Assembly: GCF_027580225.2 (NCBI RefSeq)
Contig: NC_073360.2
Span: forward strand, 11,400,501-11,464,500
Length of the DNA: 64,000 nucleotides
Direction of reading: 5' to 3'
Source: Misgurnus anguillicaudatus
Lineage: Eukaryota; Chordata; Actinopteri; Cypriniformes; Cobitidae
In this document: positions 42,707-54,215 of the stretch, piece by piece
Layout: every line of letters begins with the position of its first letter
How positions within the stretch are numbered: the stretch's first letter is position 1
The notes under the pieces: model-generated
What the model saw: the letters and a program-made list of their open reading frames with translations, nothing else
Told to the model about the DNA's origin: nothing
The model's database searches: none
Program-made: the position numbers and the translations under genes

Positions 42707-43921
42707 GGGCCCTATCTTGCACCCAGCGCAATTGACTTTGTCTGGGACGCACATATCATTCGTATTTTGCACCGGCGCACAGCGGGGTTTTCCCTTCACA
42801 GCAAACAAGGGAATGAACTTGCGCTCCCTGGGCGGTTCAGCGCAAAAAAGTAGGCGTGTTCCGGCGCAAACCATCCCTGATGCTATTTTGCAGTTTCAAA
42901 AAACAATTGCACCACTGACCAGAAAAAAGTAGTCTAAAGTCAGTGGCGCGTTGCGTGTTGTTCATTATGCTATTTTACGGGCGCATGCTTGACCAAAATG
43001 CACAACGTGCACACACTTTGCTTATCTAATCTACACAGATGCAACAGTTATTTTTGCAAATCATAAATTGTTACAATAAAAAATATTAACACATGAGATA
43101 AGGGAAATCATTGTGGTGAGCATTGTGGTGATAGTTTTTATTTATTGTGTGGCTGCGTTTAAAAATTATCATGCAAATAACGATTAAAATATTTTCATAA
43201 GTTTGTTGTGTGGCTGTATTACGTTTATTTTATGTAAATAATAATTAAAATCTTTTCATAAGAAACCTTAATGTATGTGAACTTGATTTGTAAGTGTACT
43301 TTGGGGTTGAACTGGTTGCGTTTCTTGGCTTTCAGCGGTGAGGGTGGACGCAGCGATGTCCTCTGCAGTGTCCTGGGCAGACCCACCTCCCGTTACACGG
43401 CGTGCCCGATTTATGCTGACAAGCTTGGGTTTTCCTCGTCTCCTGACATCATTGTAGCGCTTGGCGCGACGATGGGGATGCCAGCTGATGAGAAAATTGT
43501 GTCTATATTTCCTCTTACGCCTGTTTAACCGACGCTGATTTGGGCGGGTTTCTCCTATCCCCATACAAAACAACTTCTCTGTCTTTGACTGCTCTTACAA
43601 GAACGTCGGTCTCCCCAGCTGTGAACCGCTCCTGGTGTGCGTCTGGTAAATCCGTCATAATAATAGCAACCCGCCATGGAACTTGCGCACTTGCGTTTAA
43701 AGGGAATGTTGGATGACGTTCTGATTGGTTTATTTGACGTTACGCCCAAACCACACCTATGAATAATGAACCTACTTCAGACCAACCCCTTATTGATTTG
43801 CGCCTGGCGCAAGAGTTATTTCTCCTGCCAGGAAAAATGGCAACAGCGCCCAAGATCCGCCCACAAAGTCACTTGCATTTTGCGCTTCGCTCTTGCATTT
43901 CAGATCGTTAAAATAGGGCCC
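42707..43921. mobile_element. Complete Harbinger-like element GGGCCCTAT…ATAGGGCCC, 1215 bp
   Basis: The ends gggccctatcttgcacccag and (inverted) gatcgttaaaatagggccc carry a perfect GGGCCCTAT/ATAGGGCCC tip, with the 3 bp repeat GAT on both sides (42704-42706, 43922-43924). Three-base duplication fits PIF/Harbinger. A minus-strand open frame of 101 codons (43268-43573), rich in Arg/Lys at its start (RRLNRRKRKYR), may be a remnant of an element protein; no family match is claimed. Confidence 0.82.
43268..43573 (-). pseudogene. Basic open frame inside the Harbinger-like element
   Basis: A 101-codon minus-strand frame with an Arg/Lys-rich first half and a Gln/Thr-rich second half. It lies centrally in the element, where a DNA-binding protein remnant could be. 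It lacks a recognisable Myb or nuclease motif. The overlapping 85-codon plus frame is its antisense. It may be a chance ORF. Confidence 0.25.
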
Positions 43922-43924
43922 GAT

Positions 43925-46563
43925 GTCATCATAATCTCAGATTCACGTTTATGTAGTTACACTGAAACGGCAAGGCGTCATTATAAAAAACTTGACTTTG
44001 ACGGCATCAAAAGTTAGCATGAGTCAAGTAAGTAAAATGGCATCAAAAGTCAATATTTTGTAGGCAATCGCCATGTGAGTGTATATAATGTAAATGACAG
44101 GAACATGTAGAGAATGATACTGGGATCATTTTGTATATGTAATAGTTTTGTGTGTGTTGCTTGGTCGTGACAAGCTCCACCTGTGCCACGCCTCCAAGGG
44201 ATCAGGCTTTTTCAGGAAAGTAGCAATAGAGCTGATCTGTCTTTTATAAATCTGATAAAACTAAAGACTCTTCGGCGATATGAAGGATGCAATACTTCTC
44301 TACAGGTATTTAAGATTGACATGAGATTATCAGAAATGTGACCTTTAAGACTTTCAAAATGTTTCAGGCTCTATTTTCACACCTTTTCTGTAAAGCACCT
44401 GAAGCCATTGCCGTGTTTAGTCAGCGTGGTAGAGCTGCACTCCTGGTGGCATCGGTGTCCATGCACCTGTAACTGCTTAAAATACATTTAAAATTCACAT
44501 CAGGAAAAAAGTCAGGAGCCCAACAAAGCATGAAACGAAATTTCCATTAGCAACATTAAACAGTATAACTGCAAGTGGCATCAAGATGTCTAATAAAGTC
44601 TTCAATTAGCGATAAAAATGCTTGAGTACATTAAAATGGACCTTATCCAATTGAGCTACATACAGTCTCATAATCATTGAATATTTCAATTAAGGCCCAC
44701 TTCATTAGCTATCCATCACATAATCAAGCATCACTAATTGGGAACATTGCAAACATTTAGGCAGTCATTTTCCTGTCCACGTCCTGCACTTTTAATGTAA
44801 TACCCCCATTAAGCGGGTTTGTGTATTCAAATCGCTAAATGCTCAAGCGATTCACCTTCAATTAAAATATTGAATCTCTATTTTCAGACTCTGCTTTTTT
44901 TAATCAGCGAGACCGCGGATGTCAAGGTTATTTAACAGTTTGTGTCTAAAAGCACGTCGCCATTCAAAACGGTTGTATTGGGTGACACAGAAACTTGGTT
45001 AACAGCTGATGACTTTGAAAATGAACGGACTTATCTGAATGAAATCATATAGGGATAATATATGATATCTGTCTTTGCCTTGACTTTGAACTTCACTAAA
45101 TCTCTTTTTGAATATATTTCTGTCTTCTATAGTCTTTGCACGCTGCATTAATTCATATCTTATGTTTCTTTATAGAGTTAAAAGTGTCTGTGAAATGAAA
45201 TAAATGTATACTTGCAAAATTATATAAGCTAATAAGATGACTTGTATTTCTTTATTTATTTTATTCAGTTTTTAGATTGACACTAGAATTACAAAATTGA
45301 CAAATCTGCAAAGGACAAAAACATTTTAAATACATTCTCTAAAACCACATCTTAATATCTAAATTTTGCTTCTCAAGCAAATGTATTTTGTTTAAAGGAT
45401 ATTCATTTTCTAAAGAATATAAACCAAAAAAATCCCAGCAGGGTTCTGTTGTGCATAAGATGAGCTCTTACAAGAGGTTGTTATTTGAGAACATTAAATA
45501 TGACCCTGTCTGTAAAATCCAGGCTTAAGTCTCATAACGTAATGATGAGGACCATCAAAGTTTGATTTCACATTGATTTCAATCTTTGACATGACCTTAC
45601 TCATTGAATATTAAAGATTTCAAGATTATATTTTCACAGGATGATTTTATATAGAAAAAAGTTTGAGAAAAAGTATAGAGAAAAGGGTTTTCACAGACTG
45701 GGTCACATATAATGACACTTCTAACCTCTCATATAGTTAAATAAACTCCTTGTGTGGCTCCTCTCTGTATCCACATCTGTGCCGACAACCCAATTAATGA
45801 CAAATGCATTATTCGTTCATTTCTCTCTCTCTCTCTCTCCCCCCAGTCCTGACTTGTTTTTATAATAAAAGCACAGATGGCGAAGAGCTAGCGTACTCCC
45901 CTTAGACTTCCTCGTTTTATAATCGACATGACACGATGCAGGTCTGTGAACACACGCTTGAGTCAGTAGGTGGTTCATGGTGGGCTTTGTAATTATTGCA
46001 GACAAGAGCAAACACGTAAAATGAAAACAATTTCGAAGATTTAATTTGGGTCTGATTAAAAGATACCGGCTGATGTTGATGGCGAATCATCCTATCAGGT
46101 CCGGAATGAATTGAGTCTGTTAGATGATTACATCTGTTGATAAGAAACGCATTAATTTCAAATCACCCAACTGTAAACCAAACAAGATCTGCTAATGCTT
46201 TGGACAGAAATAAAAGCATACATATAATGAAATAACAACCAAACATAATATGTAGTTTAACTGTCATATTTTATCCAGAGGAAAATGTTCGCTCAAAAGA
46301 TTTAATGGAGTTCTCAGTTGTGTTTTATTTAGGTGTCAATCTGATGTTTCTAATACAATTGCTTAAGAAAAATACATTGAGAGTATGAAGTGGTTAATGT
46401 ATAGATCAAATAGTCTGCTATTGTGTAAATGTAATGAGAAATGTTTGGGTTCATGTTAAAATCTTCAATAATATTGACTTTTGATTGCAGACTTGGCAAA
46501 CGTGAACTCGGTCTGGACATTGCTGAGATCTCCTTAGTGAGATTACCTGAGATGACCGGAGTC
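43925..46563. other. Low-repeat intergenic DNA with ATTA-rich core
   Basis: The longest repeat-poor stretch of the window. From 44500 to 44960 it holds at least ten ATTA/TAAT cores in mixed orientation (caattagcg, tcaattaagg, cattagctat, actaattggg, cccattaagc). A (TC)n run at 45821-45840 is the only simple repeat. No credible coding frame. A homeodomain-bound enhancer is possible but unproven. Confidence 0.4.
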
Positions 46564-46567
46564 TTAA

Positions 46568-47017
46568 AGGTGACATAGAATGGTTGAACGGGGTATTTAT
46601 CCTTGTTCTGTGATGTGACATGTAGACAAAATGTTTTTTGTTTGGGTCTGTAATGCCTTAGAAGCTTCCTAAAAACCTCTCTCAGATAGCTCTATTAGGG
46701 TGGGGGATTTTAAACAAGTGGTTTTGCACCAATTTGGCTCCCCCTACAGGCTTAACTTGCAATCTCATTACTGATTGGCTGACTTTGCTGCCACTCAAAA
46801 AATGTAGCCAATTATTTTAAAGTGGAGGGGCAGTTAGATGCCTGTGATGTCATAAGCATCAGTTTTTCAGACTGGGCCGTTTTCTGGCTGACATTTCTAA
46901 AAGAGGAATTTCTATGAGACTGAGATGTTTAGCACTTTTTGTATGTTTGTGAATGCGAGTAGACTACCATTATTCAACAAAGACAAGGTAAAAATGGTTT
47001 TTCATTCTCTGTCCCCT
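46568..47017. mobile_element. AGGTGACATAGAATG TTAA element, 450 bp
   Basis: The ends aggtgacatagaatg and (inverted) cattctctgtcccct are flanked by TTAA (46564-46567, 47018-47021). The right TTAA is also the left TTAA of the next element. Non-coding. Confidence 0.88.
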
Positions 47018-47447
47018 TTAAGATCTTTGCACACTGTAGTCCATAATTTCCGTATGCAGGTTTTTTCCCCGTATTAGTTATCCTACGAATTTGTCATGCA
47101 CAAACTTTGCACATGGTATCTACTGTAATGCATATTAATTAATCTGTTGGCAAAAATTTCACAAAACAATACAAAATGAAATCTTTGTAACGTTATTCAC
47201 TGCGAATGGATGCAACAAGTTATCATTTAGCAAACTTGAGCAAGGCAGCTTTCTGAGTTTCTCCCTACTGGGGGTTTTGACTAGAGGGGATACAGCTACA
47301 GTATGACCAAATCTCACGAGATGTTGGGTTTAGGGTTAGGTTTGGTTGTAGGATTAAGATGAAAACAGCGCTCATATGACCAAGATTTCACAATATTTTG
47401 GCCGTAGCTATATCCCTTCTAGTCACAACTGAGGACTCCAAATTCTG

Positions 47448-47634
47448 CTGGGTTATTTGTAACCCAATGCTGTGTAAATACGGGACATAACACATGTCAG
47501 GTTATAAATATACCTATGCTGGGTTGTTGTTAACCCAAATATGAGTTGAAATATCCCAGCATTGCATTAAAACAACACCGCATAGGTTTATTTATTAACC
47601 CAGCATTGTTCTGTCCAATATTAACCCAGCAGAA
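47448..47634. mobile_element. TGCTGGGTTA MITE
   Basis: The ends tgctgggttatttgtaaccc and (inverted) aatattaacccagca. Internal copies of GGGTTGTTGTTAACCC and the inverse make it a short palindrome-rich unit. A relative split by a hAT is at 54021-56731. Confidence 0.75.
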
Positions 47635-47654
47635 TTAAGTCTGTGCATTCACTA

Positions 47655-47710
47655 CACCAGAATGAGTTAAATGCAGAGGTCACATTTCAAGTGTGGGCTA
47701 CCATACCTGA
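47655..47710 (+). repeat. SINE 3' tail
   Basis: The run gttaaatgcagaggtcacat, followed by ttcaagtgtgg, is the tail of the same type of SINE as 39925-40840. The tRNA head is missing. Confidence 0.5.
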
Positions 47711-48124
47711 AAATCATGGCGCTTTCTATTTGTCTTTATATTCCGCCTCTTTGTATTCCTTACTTTGATTGTCATACTTGGTGCGAGACGATGTGGATCA
47801 ACTTGTCAGACGCTATTCTTAATTTTGTTGTTCGCTTGTACGGTGTCTCTGATGTCCAAACACCTCTAAGAATGCTTGCTATATGTATGCGAAAAATATA
47901 GAAAATCGAACCTGAGCCGAATATTTTTTTATGACAGACGAAAGTTTCGGAGGCAGTGTAAAAACGTGATTGACACAACATAAGGTCTTTTATTTATTTT
48001 TAACGTTTCAGAGTTAATGTGCAAAGATCTTTAAGCAAAACTTTCCATTTGCTCTCCATTTAATCTCATTGATGTATAGGTGAAATTACTGAATATAAAA
48101 TAAACTTTTTGCATGGGAAATTTC

Positions 48125-49461
48125 GGTAACACTTACTAATAACTGCACACTATAAAGCATTAGTGAAGCATTTATTAAGAATTACTAAATAGTGAATTCA
48201 TCATGTATTAAACATTAATAGACATTAGTAAGTAGTTTATAAATGCTTTATTCCTGATTTATAAGCATATATGTGTTTAATAATTGTCTTTTCATACTTT
48301 ATTAATTATTAATTCATCATTTCTCAAATACATATTACATTATTTACAGACCAGTTATTAAGAAGTTGTCAGTGGTTTATAAGATCATTTAGGAATTGCA
48401 AGTAAATGATTAATAAACTATTTAAACATTCATTAATACACCTTATTATATAGACATAAAGTATTAAGTTAGTCAGTGTGTTAATAAATGATTTATTAAC
48501 ACATATTCCTGCTGTAATTCATGATTAATTCAAGTAGTTATAAAACATTTAGAAGTGGTCAGTTAACTATTTTTGTGAGCCCATCTAAAGTGAGGACTAC
48601 TTGTGCTTTGTAAAGCTTTTATAAAGGAGATTTTCTCTTTTAAACATTAAAAAGGAAACAAACACAATACAGAGTAATACAGAACATAGAAATATTTTTC
48701 AAAAGCAAAAATTTAACTGTACAACTGTACACCTCATATAAAATGAAAAATAAACCTCTCATAAAAAAGCAACAAAATGAACAACAAAGAAAGTGAATAT
48801 TAATAAAAAAGCAACAAAATAAAAGAGATAGAAAAACAAATATAATCAACAAATGATAAAACAATATCCGACAATTACGTTTTATATAAATTACTTTTTT
48901 GTTTTATATATTACTCTGTGTTGTGTTTCCTTTTTCTGTTTAAAAGATACTGTAACTGCACCATTACAACTCCTTTATAAAAGCATTATAAAGCATAAAT
49001 ATTCTTCACTTTAGATGAGCTCACCAAAATAATAACTGACCACTTATAAATGTTTTATAACTACATGAACTAATCATGAATTGCTGTAGGAATGTGTTAA
49101 TGAAGCATTTATTAACACACTGACTAACTTATTACTAAACGTCTAAATAATAAGATGTATAAGTTATTAATCATTTACTTGCACTTCCTAAATGATCTTA
49201 TAAGCCACTGACAACTTTTTAATAACTTGGTCTGTCAATAATGTAATATTTATTTTAGAAATGATGAATTAATCATTAATAAAGTATGAAAAGACAACGA
49301 TTAAACAAATTATATATATGCTTATAAATCAAGAATAAAGCATTTATAAACTACTTACTAATGTCTATTAATGTTTAATAAATGATTAATTGACTATTTA
49401 GTACTGCTTAACTAATGCTTTACTAATGCTTCATAGTGTGCAGTTATTATAAAGTGTTACC
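48125..49461. mobile_element. GGTAACACTT foldback, 1337 bp
   Basis: The left arm starts ggtaacacttactaataact and continues (gcacactataaagcattagt; taatagacattagtaagtag) for several hundred bases. The right arm is its inverse down to agtgttacc. The flanks gaaatttc (48117-48124) and gaaatgtc (49462-49469) match at 7 of 8, suggesting a hAT-type duplication. No transposase; the 74-codon minus frame is AT-rich noise. Confidence 0.88.
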
Positions 49462-49548
49462 GAAATGTCTAGCTATTTATTTATCAGCACTGCGCAGTTT
49501 GATCAGCATATGGCATAAAAGCAGGGCCGTAACCATTATAGACATTGA

Positions 49549-50152
49549 GGGGCCTATCATACACCTGGAGCAATGCGGGAGTGACCCAAGTGTTTTTTGC
49601 TAGTTTCAGCCCGACACAGTTATCCTTTACGTCTAGCGCCCCAGCTATTTATATAAAAAAATGCATTTGTGCTCATTTGTGCTCCCCTGGGTGTGTTGGT
49701 CTGAAATCGAGGTTTGTTCAGGCGCATTGTTGGCGCGTTACTACTTTGGGGCATCTAAAATAGACTATGCCATTGACCAACTAAAACTTGGTCTAAAGTC
49801 TAAAGTCAATGGTGCAATTTTATTTGTTATTTAAAGAGCGTGTTAGTAATATGCGCCTATAAATGGGACAACAATGTGCATACATGTGCAGCACACAAAA
49901 GTTTTTAAATATGAAAAATTAAAGGATTCAAATGTAAAAGATTATTATTAGGGAAGCAGCATGGAGCGAACACAAGTGGCTTATCTAACACACCTGATCC
50001 AGATCATCAGCTCATTAAGGGAAAGATCCATGAACAGAACTGGGTGTGTCAGTAAAGGGAGACATACAAAATATCCAGAGCTGTGGGTCCCCTGGGACAA
50101 GATTGAAAACCACTGGTTTAGACCGTGTGGTTAGATCATTAAAATAGGGCCC
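49549..50152. mobile_element. Harbinger-like GGGGCCTATC…ATAGGGCCC element, 604 bp
   Basis: The ends ggggcctatcatacacctgg and ttaaaatagggccc are flanked by TGA (49546-49548, 50153-50155), a 3 bp duplication. It shares gttcaggcgcattgttggcg with the 30024 copy. A hAT fragment (49947-50118) sits inside. Confidence 0.82.
49947..50118 (-). mobile_element. CAGTGGTTTTCAATC hAT fragment
   Basis: On the minus strand it starts ccagtggttttcaatcttgt, followed by cccaggggacccacagctctgg-type sequence (10-mer blocks) and gtatgtctccctttactgac. The other end, near 49947, does not carry a matching inverse, so the copy is probably truncated. Confidence 0.55.
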
Positions 50153-50218
50153 TGAGGGGGACATGTCCCCCCATAAACAGAAGTCGCCAAATTGTCCCCC
50201 CAATATTCCACATTTAAG

Positions 50219-50295
50219 CAGGGCTCTAAACTGCCGCATTTGCGACCGCGAACAAAAAATAATTTGTAGGTACTTTTTTGGCAATTTATACATTA
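50219..50295 (+). repeat. CAGGGCTCTAAACTGC hAT tip
   Basis: The start cagggctctaaactgccgca, then tttgcgaccgcgaac, resembles a common cyprinid hAT terminus. No matching right end was found. Confidence 0.45.
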
Positions 50296-50299
50296 TATA

Positions 50300-51123
50300 T
50301 TAATATTTGCATGCTATAACTTTTAATGTGCACTTTCTGCACACAGCAGCCTACATCATTTGTGGTGTTGGCGTAAGAAAATGAGACGCAGCACGTAAAA
50401 GTTTCACAGAGTTGAAAGTGCCAAAATATGGACGTGTAGATAAAGAATTTACAAACGGCTCTCCGCACGTTTCAGCACTTGGACAGCGTCACGAGTTTTT
50501 TAAAGCATTACTTAAAAAATTTTCTCATCTCACCATATCCACAGGTACAGAGTCATCATGTACAATAAATCCGTGAGGAAGCATTTAAAAAAAAAAACAT
50601 TTAAAACAGATGCATTTATTTACTTACCAGGCTGCAGGTGAAGCAGCTCTTTGCGCCTTCTAACGTCTCATTAGTCCTCATTTATGTCCAAGAGACTCAA
50701 TAATAATCTTTTACATTCAATCCTTTAATCTTTCATATATTTAAAAGTGTTTTTGTGTTGCTGCGCATTCATGTGTGTGTTAAGCAAACCCGCGTTGTCG
50801 TCCCGTTTATAGGCACATATTACTAATGCGCTCTTTAAATAATAAAAAACATATTGCGCCATTACTCTTTAGACTTTAGACCAGGCTTTTGTTGGTCAAT
50901 GGCGTAGTTTATTTTAGTTGCCTCAAAATAGCAACGCGCCAACAATGCCCACACCTCGTTTTCAGACCAGAACGCCCATGGGAGCAAAAGGGGGCACAAA
51001 TGCATTTGCTATTTAAACAACGTGGCGCTAAAGGTGAAAATTATAATTGCGCAGGGTTGAAACTAGCAAAAGACACTTGCGTCGCGCATTGCGCTGCATT
51101 GCCCCGGGTGTAAGATAGAGCCC
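50300..51123 (-). mobile_element. Harbinger-like element in reverse orientation, left end missing
   Basis: Read on the minus strand from 51123 (gggctctatcttacacccgg) it matches the 30024 copy throughout: aacaatgcgcctgaac-like segments, the gagctgcttcacctgcagcc segment, and gactctgtacctgtggata. The distal terminus is not seen. Confidence 0.75.
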
Positions 51124-51129
51124 ATGGTT

Positions 51130-51500
51130 TAATTGTACATACTGTATATCCCCATTCTATAAAGTTTGCCACAATTTATGCTATGAGGACAGCAACAACA
51201 ACATAAGAAAAATACACCCTGACATTTTATCTGCTGTTACCAATCACCCAGCTGACAAAAAACACCTTGTATGTTTTTGTTTGAGACAGACACGGATCAC
51301 TGGCTTTTTGGGCATTTACTGAATGTCACAGCTTATTGTGTTATGCTGGGTTAAAGGTCCTGAGCTCAACTAGAAAAATCTTTCCAAATACTGTTAACCT
51401 CCCTTACCATCAGGACAAGCTATTGAAGCCATTTTTTAAATTGCTGTAATAGCCTAATGGAACATATTTTCAAGAAGTAAACAGTAAAATTGGGTTTTAA
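51130..51500. other. Unassigned intergenic sequence
   Basis: Nothing recognised; mixed composition with no open frames of note. Confidence 0.3.
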
Positions 51501-51514
51501 ATAAAAGACTTTAT

Positions 51515-51770
51515 ATACAAATGACACGGCTTCTGAAATGAGAAATAAAGGTGGGACGGGACTTGAATTCATCCATTAAGAATTGATGGGAAGTTGGGTC
51601 ATGTTGCTATTTGCTAATCGCTGCGAAGCCACAAGAGATCGTTTTGAGGAGGGAAGGAGAGTTTTGAGGTTTTTATTTAAGATTGTGAGGGCACATGATG
51701 TTTTTTTAAAGACAATGAAGCTCACAGATGAGTCATTTGTAAAAGAAAATACCAAAATATAAAAAAACAT
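51515..51770. repeat. Partial copy of the AGTCGCCATGAAACGG family
   Basis: Blocks ttgctatttgctaatcgctg, cgttttgaggagggaaggag and gaagctcacagatgagtcat match 17380-17545. Both termini are missing or diverged. Confidence 0.7.
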
Positions 51771-52167
51771 TTTAATTTAAAATTTCTTTCGAAACTTTAA
51801 AGCTGTTGGCATATATGATAACAATCTGTCCTTTTTCCTTCAAATTTGCAGTCTAAAATGCTAAGTCATGAGGTGGCCTATATATTTCGGAGAATGTGTT
51901 TTAATACACTCAGGGGTGTCATGCACCAATGTTTTTGTTCTGAGCCAGCACCAGTGGCAAGTTTAGCTCACTTGATGCGCTAGCCAATATAACTAATTGT
52001 AGTAATAATATACAGTAGGCTTATATTATTGTGCAAAAGTATTAGGCCATTATCATCGATGTTGTTTTTACAAAGTTTTTATATAAATATCCGTATTATA
52101 TAAATATTCAAAAATATTCAAATGTACACGCCCACAATTTTCAGAACAAAATGGCTTCCTCAGGCAA

Positions 52168-52173
52168 AAGTCA

Positions 52174-52212
<39 letters not shown>
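52168..52212. repeat. (TA)n microsatellite
   Basis: About 19 uninterrupted TA units. Length is likely variable and prone to assembly error. Confidence 0.9.
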
Positions 52213-52213
<1 letters not shown>

Positions 52214-52239
52214 TGTACCCATTATATATGAATATCAGT

Positions 52240-53170
52240 CATGTGACATTTTACGTCATTCCAGTTGCCTGCCGCCATCTTGAGTACCTACCGAGTACCA
52301 GTAGGCTACTGACAAACATTGGCTAGCTTGCTACGATTTGTGGATTTCTTATCTTTTACTGTCTATGATTCTTTTGGATATGGTAAATGGCTACCATATC
52401 TGTAAGCCATATCCGCACCTTGACAGTTATGAAAAGAAACGCTACTTTAAAAAAATATCTTGGTTAGGGTGTGATGCCTACTCGATCCCTGATGCGTTCT
52501 TCCAGTCGCTGTCCGTTGCTACCAAACTACCACAACTTTTACAACACTAAGGCGGCGCGACACAAAATGAAACTTTGCTCGAGGTATCACCTATATCACT
52601 ACACATGAACACGAGCATTGAGAGCATTGTTTCTGTAAACAGATTTTACTAAAAAGAAAGGTTTTGAACAACTGACTTTGGCTGTTATGATGTCCACTCG
52701 CAATCTTTGCCAGACGTAAAGAATCGATTTCCGAATGCGAATCCGAATGAGGCTCTTTTTTCAACTAGAATGTCAATATTGTTTTTCACTTGCAAATTAT
52801 TCATGCATTTATATGGAACTATGCTTTAGGAGTTATCCATCTTTACTCTCCTACCTCCTTACGTCGCATTTGAAGATTGATACATCTTGACTGGCAAGAT
52901 GGCGGCAAGCGGACGCCAAAACAACCAAAGTCAGTTGTTCAAAACCCTCTTTCCAGCAAACTCTGTGCACACAAACAATGTTCTCAATGCTCGAGTTCAC
53001 GTGTAGAGACACAGGTGATACTTCAAGCAAAGTTGTGTCGAGCCTTCTTAGTGTTGTAAAAATAGCGATTTTGATGCTCACAACATATTGAAGGCATAGC
53101 TTCTAGTACTTTTGCTATCACTTCAGGTACTCAAAATGGCGAAAGACAAGTTTGAGATGTGAGTGACGTC
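52240..53170. mobile_element. Foldback with degenerate arms (GACGTCA… ends)
   Basis: The left part (ttacgtcattccagttgcct; gccatcttgagtacc; gaaactttgctcgaggtatcacc; ttttgaacaactgactttgg) is mirrored by the right part (ccaaagtcagttgttcaaaa; ggtgatacttcaagcaaagtt; ggtactcaaaatggc; gagtgacgtcag). The arms are diverged. An AT-rich centre separates them. The decayed frame at 52338-52550 lies in the left arm. Confidence 0.7.
52338..52550 (+). pseudogene. Decayed ORF fragment, possibly from a YqaJ-type (ISL2EU-like) element
   Basis: The 70-codon frame contains LDSYEKKRYFKKISWLGCDAY then SIPD. This recalls the motif RY-x-EKI-x3-G-x-D-Y/PY-x-IP seen early in repeat-encoded proteins of fish that carry SWIM or YqaJ nuclease domains. 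Nothing after the stop continues the similarity. Its position in a foldback fits a transposon remnant. A short host exon is possible but has no splice signals I can defend. Confidence 0.35.
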
Positions 53171-53492
53171 AGCTGATATTCATGAATAGAATCAGCAATG
53201 TCTGGCTCTCTCTCAAGGCTTTTTTTTCCCTTCTTGGACTTTTCCAGCCAGGAGGTTTTTTTTCCTAGAAGTTTTTCAACCCAAAGGGAGTCAGCTGACA
53301 TTGGCTTAACTTTGAACTCCCTTCTATACGTTACATTATTACTACGCTCGTTAGTACGGTTTAATCTTAGCCGCTGTTTTTTGCTGCTTATGTTGTCCAT
53401 CGATTTTTCTGTGTTTTCTTCTGCATCTTAATGTAAAGCTGCTTTGAAACAATTATGAAAAGTGCTATATAAATAAAATTGAATTGAAGAAT
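53171..53492 (+). repeat. L2-like LINE 3' UTR and tail (5'-truncated)
   Basis: The text ctggctctctctcaaggctt and the later ccaggaggttttttttccta are typical of fish L2 3' UTRs. It ends gtaaagctgctttgaaacaa and ctatataaataaaattgaat. The reverse transcriptase is absent. The open frames on both strands here are incidental. Confidence 0.7.
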
Positions 53493-54020
53493 CTGGAGAA
53501 GGTATGACTCCATTGGAGTGACTAACTTTTGACGATGACGAGTTTTCTGCCACATTTTACCAAAAAACAAATGTCTATTAAAAACCTCCTTAGCTTAATG
53601 ATTCTTCCCAAGCTACACCATGAAGGCTGTCAGTTTACCTTTGCAAAGGTGCTCTGAATTACAGATTTCCTTCAATAACTCATTTGCGTGTGAGAGTGAA
53701 AATTAATGGAGTTTCAGGAAGAACTAAACATTTGTCCTCTCTTTGACCTTGCTTTATCTATACAAGCATACGTTCAAAATAAGTCTCTAGCAGAGAGTGC
53801 TTATGTCATGTGGGAGGTTTTGAAACAAGCTAATTCACATGTGTGGCCTTGCAAAGCCTTGACTATAGGAAATAGAGCTAAAACCACTTAATCTTCCTAA
53901 AATCAAGGCTAAAATCTCTGTCGGAGAGATGCCAGGTTGTCTATGTAATGATTAATAGGTTATTGTGAAATTATCCTCATTGGGATATTACAGATACTTT
54001 TATTAGGAAATTGTCAGTTA
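53493..54020. other. Unassigned intergenic sequence
   Basis: No repeat ends recognised. The 61-codon plus frame at 53706 lacks any known family signature. Confidence 0.3.
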
Positions 54021-54059
54021 ACACACTCTAAAAAATCAGAGGTGGGGACAAGTGAAGTC

Positions 54060-54215
54060 CAAGCAACACATGGTGAAGTCCAAGCAAGTCTTAAGTCTTA
54101 ACCATCAAGTCTTGAGTCAATTCTCAAGTCACAGTTCAGATAAATCAAGCAAGTCAAGTCAAGGGTTCACCCTAACAAGTCAAGTCGAGTCCTGATAAGT
54201 TTCAAGTCAAGTCAC
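54060..54215. repeat. CAAGTC-rich subterminal repeat array
   Basis: More than ten copies of AAGTC/CAAGTC in irregular spacing, with a second group at 55330-55410. In hAT elements, such subterminal hexamers are usual transposase-binding sites; here this role is inferred. Confidence 0.7.

Larger units (their letters stand above)
47022..48030. mobile_element. GATCTTTGCACAC TTAA element, 1009 bp
   Basis: The ends gatctttgcacac and (inverted) aatgtgcaaagatc sit between TTAA (47018-47021) and TTAA (48031-48034). It contains a TGCTGGGTTA MITE (47448-47634) and a SINE tail (47655-47710). No transposase. Confidence 0.78.
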
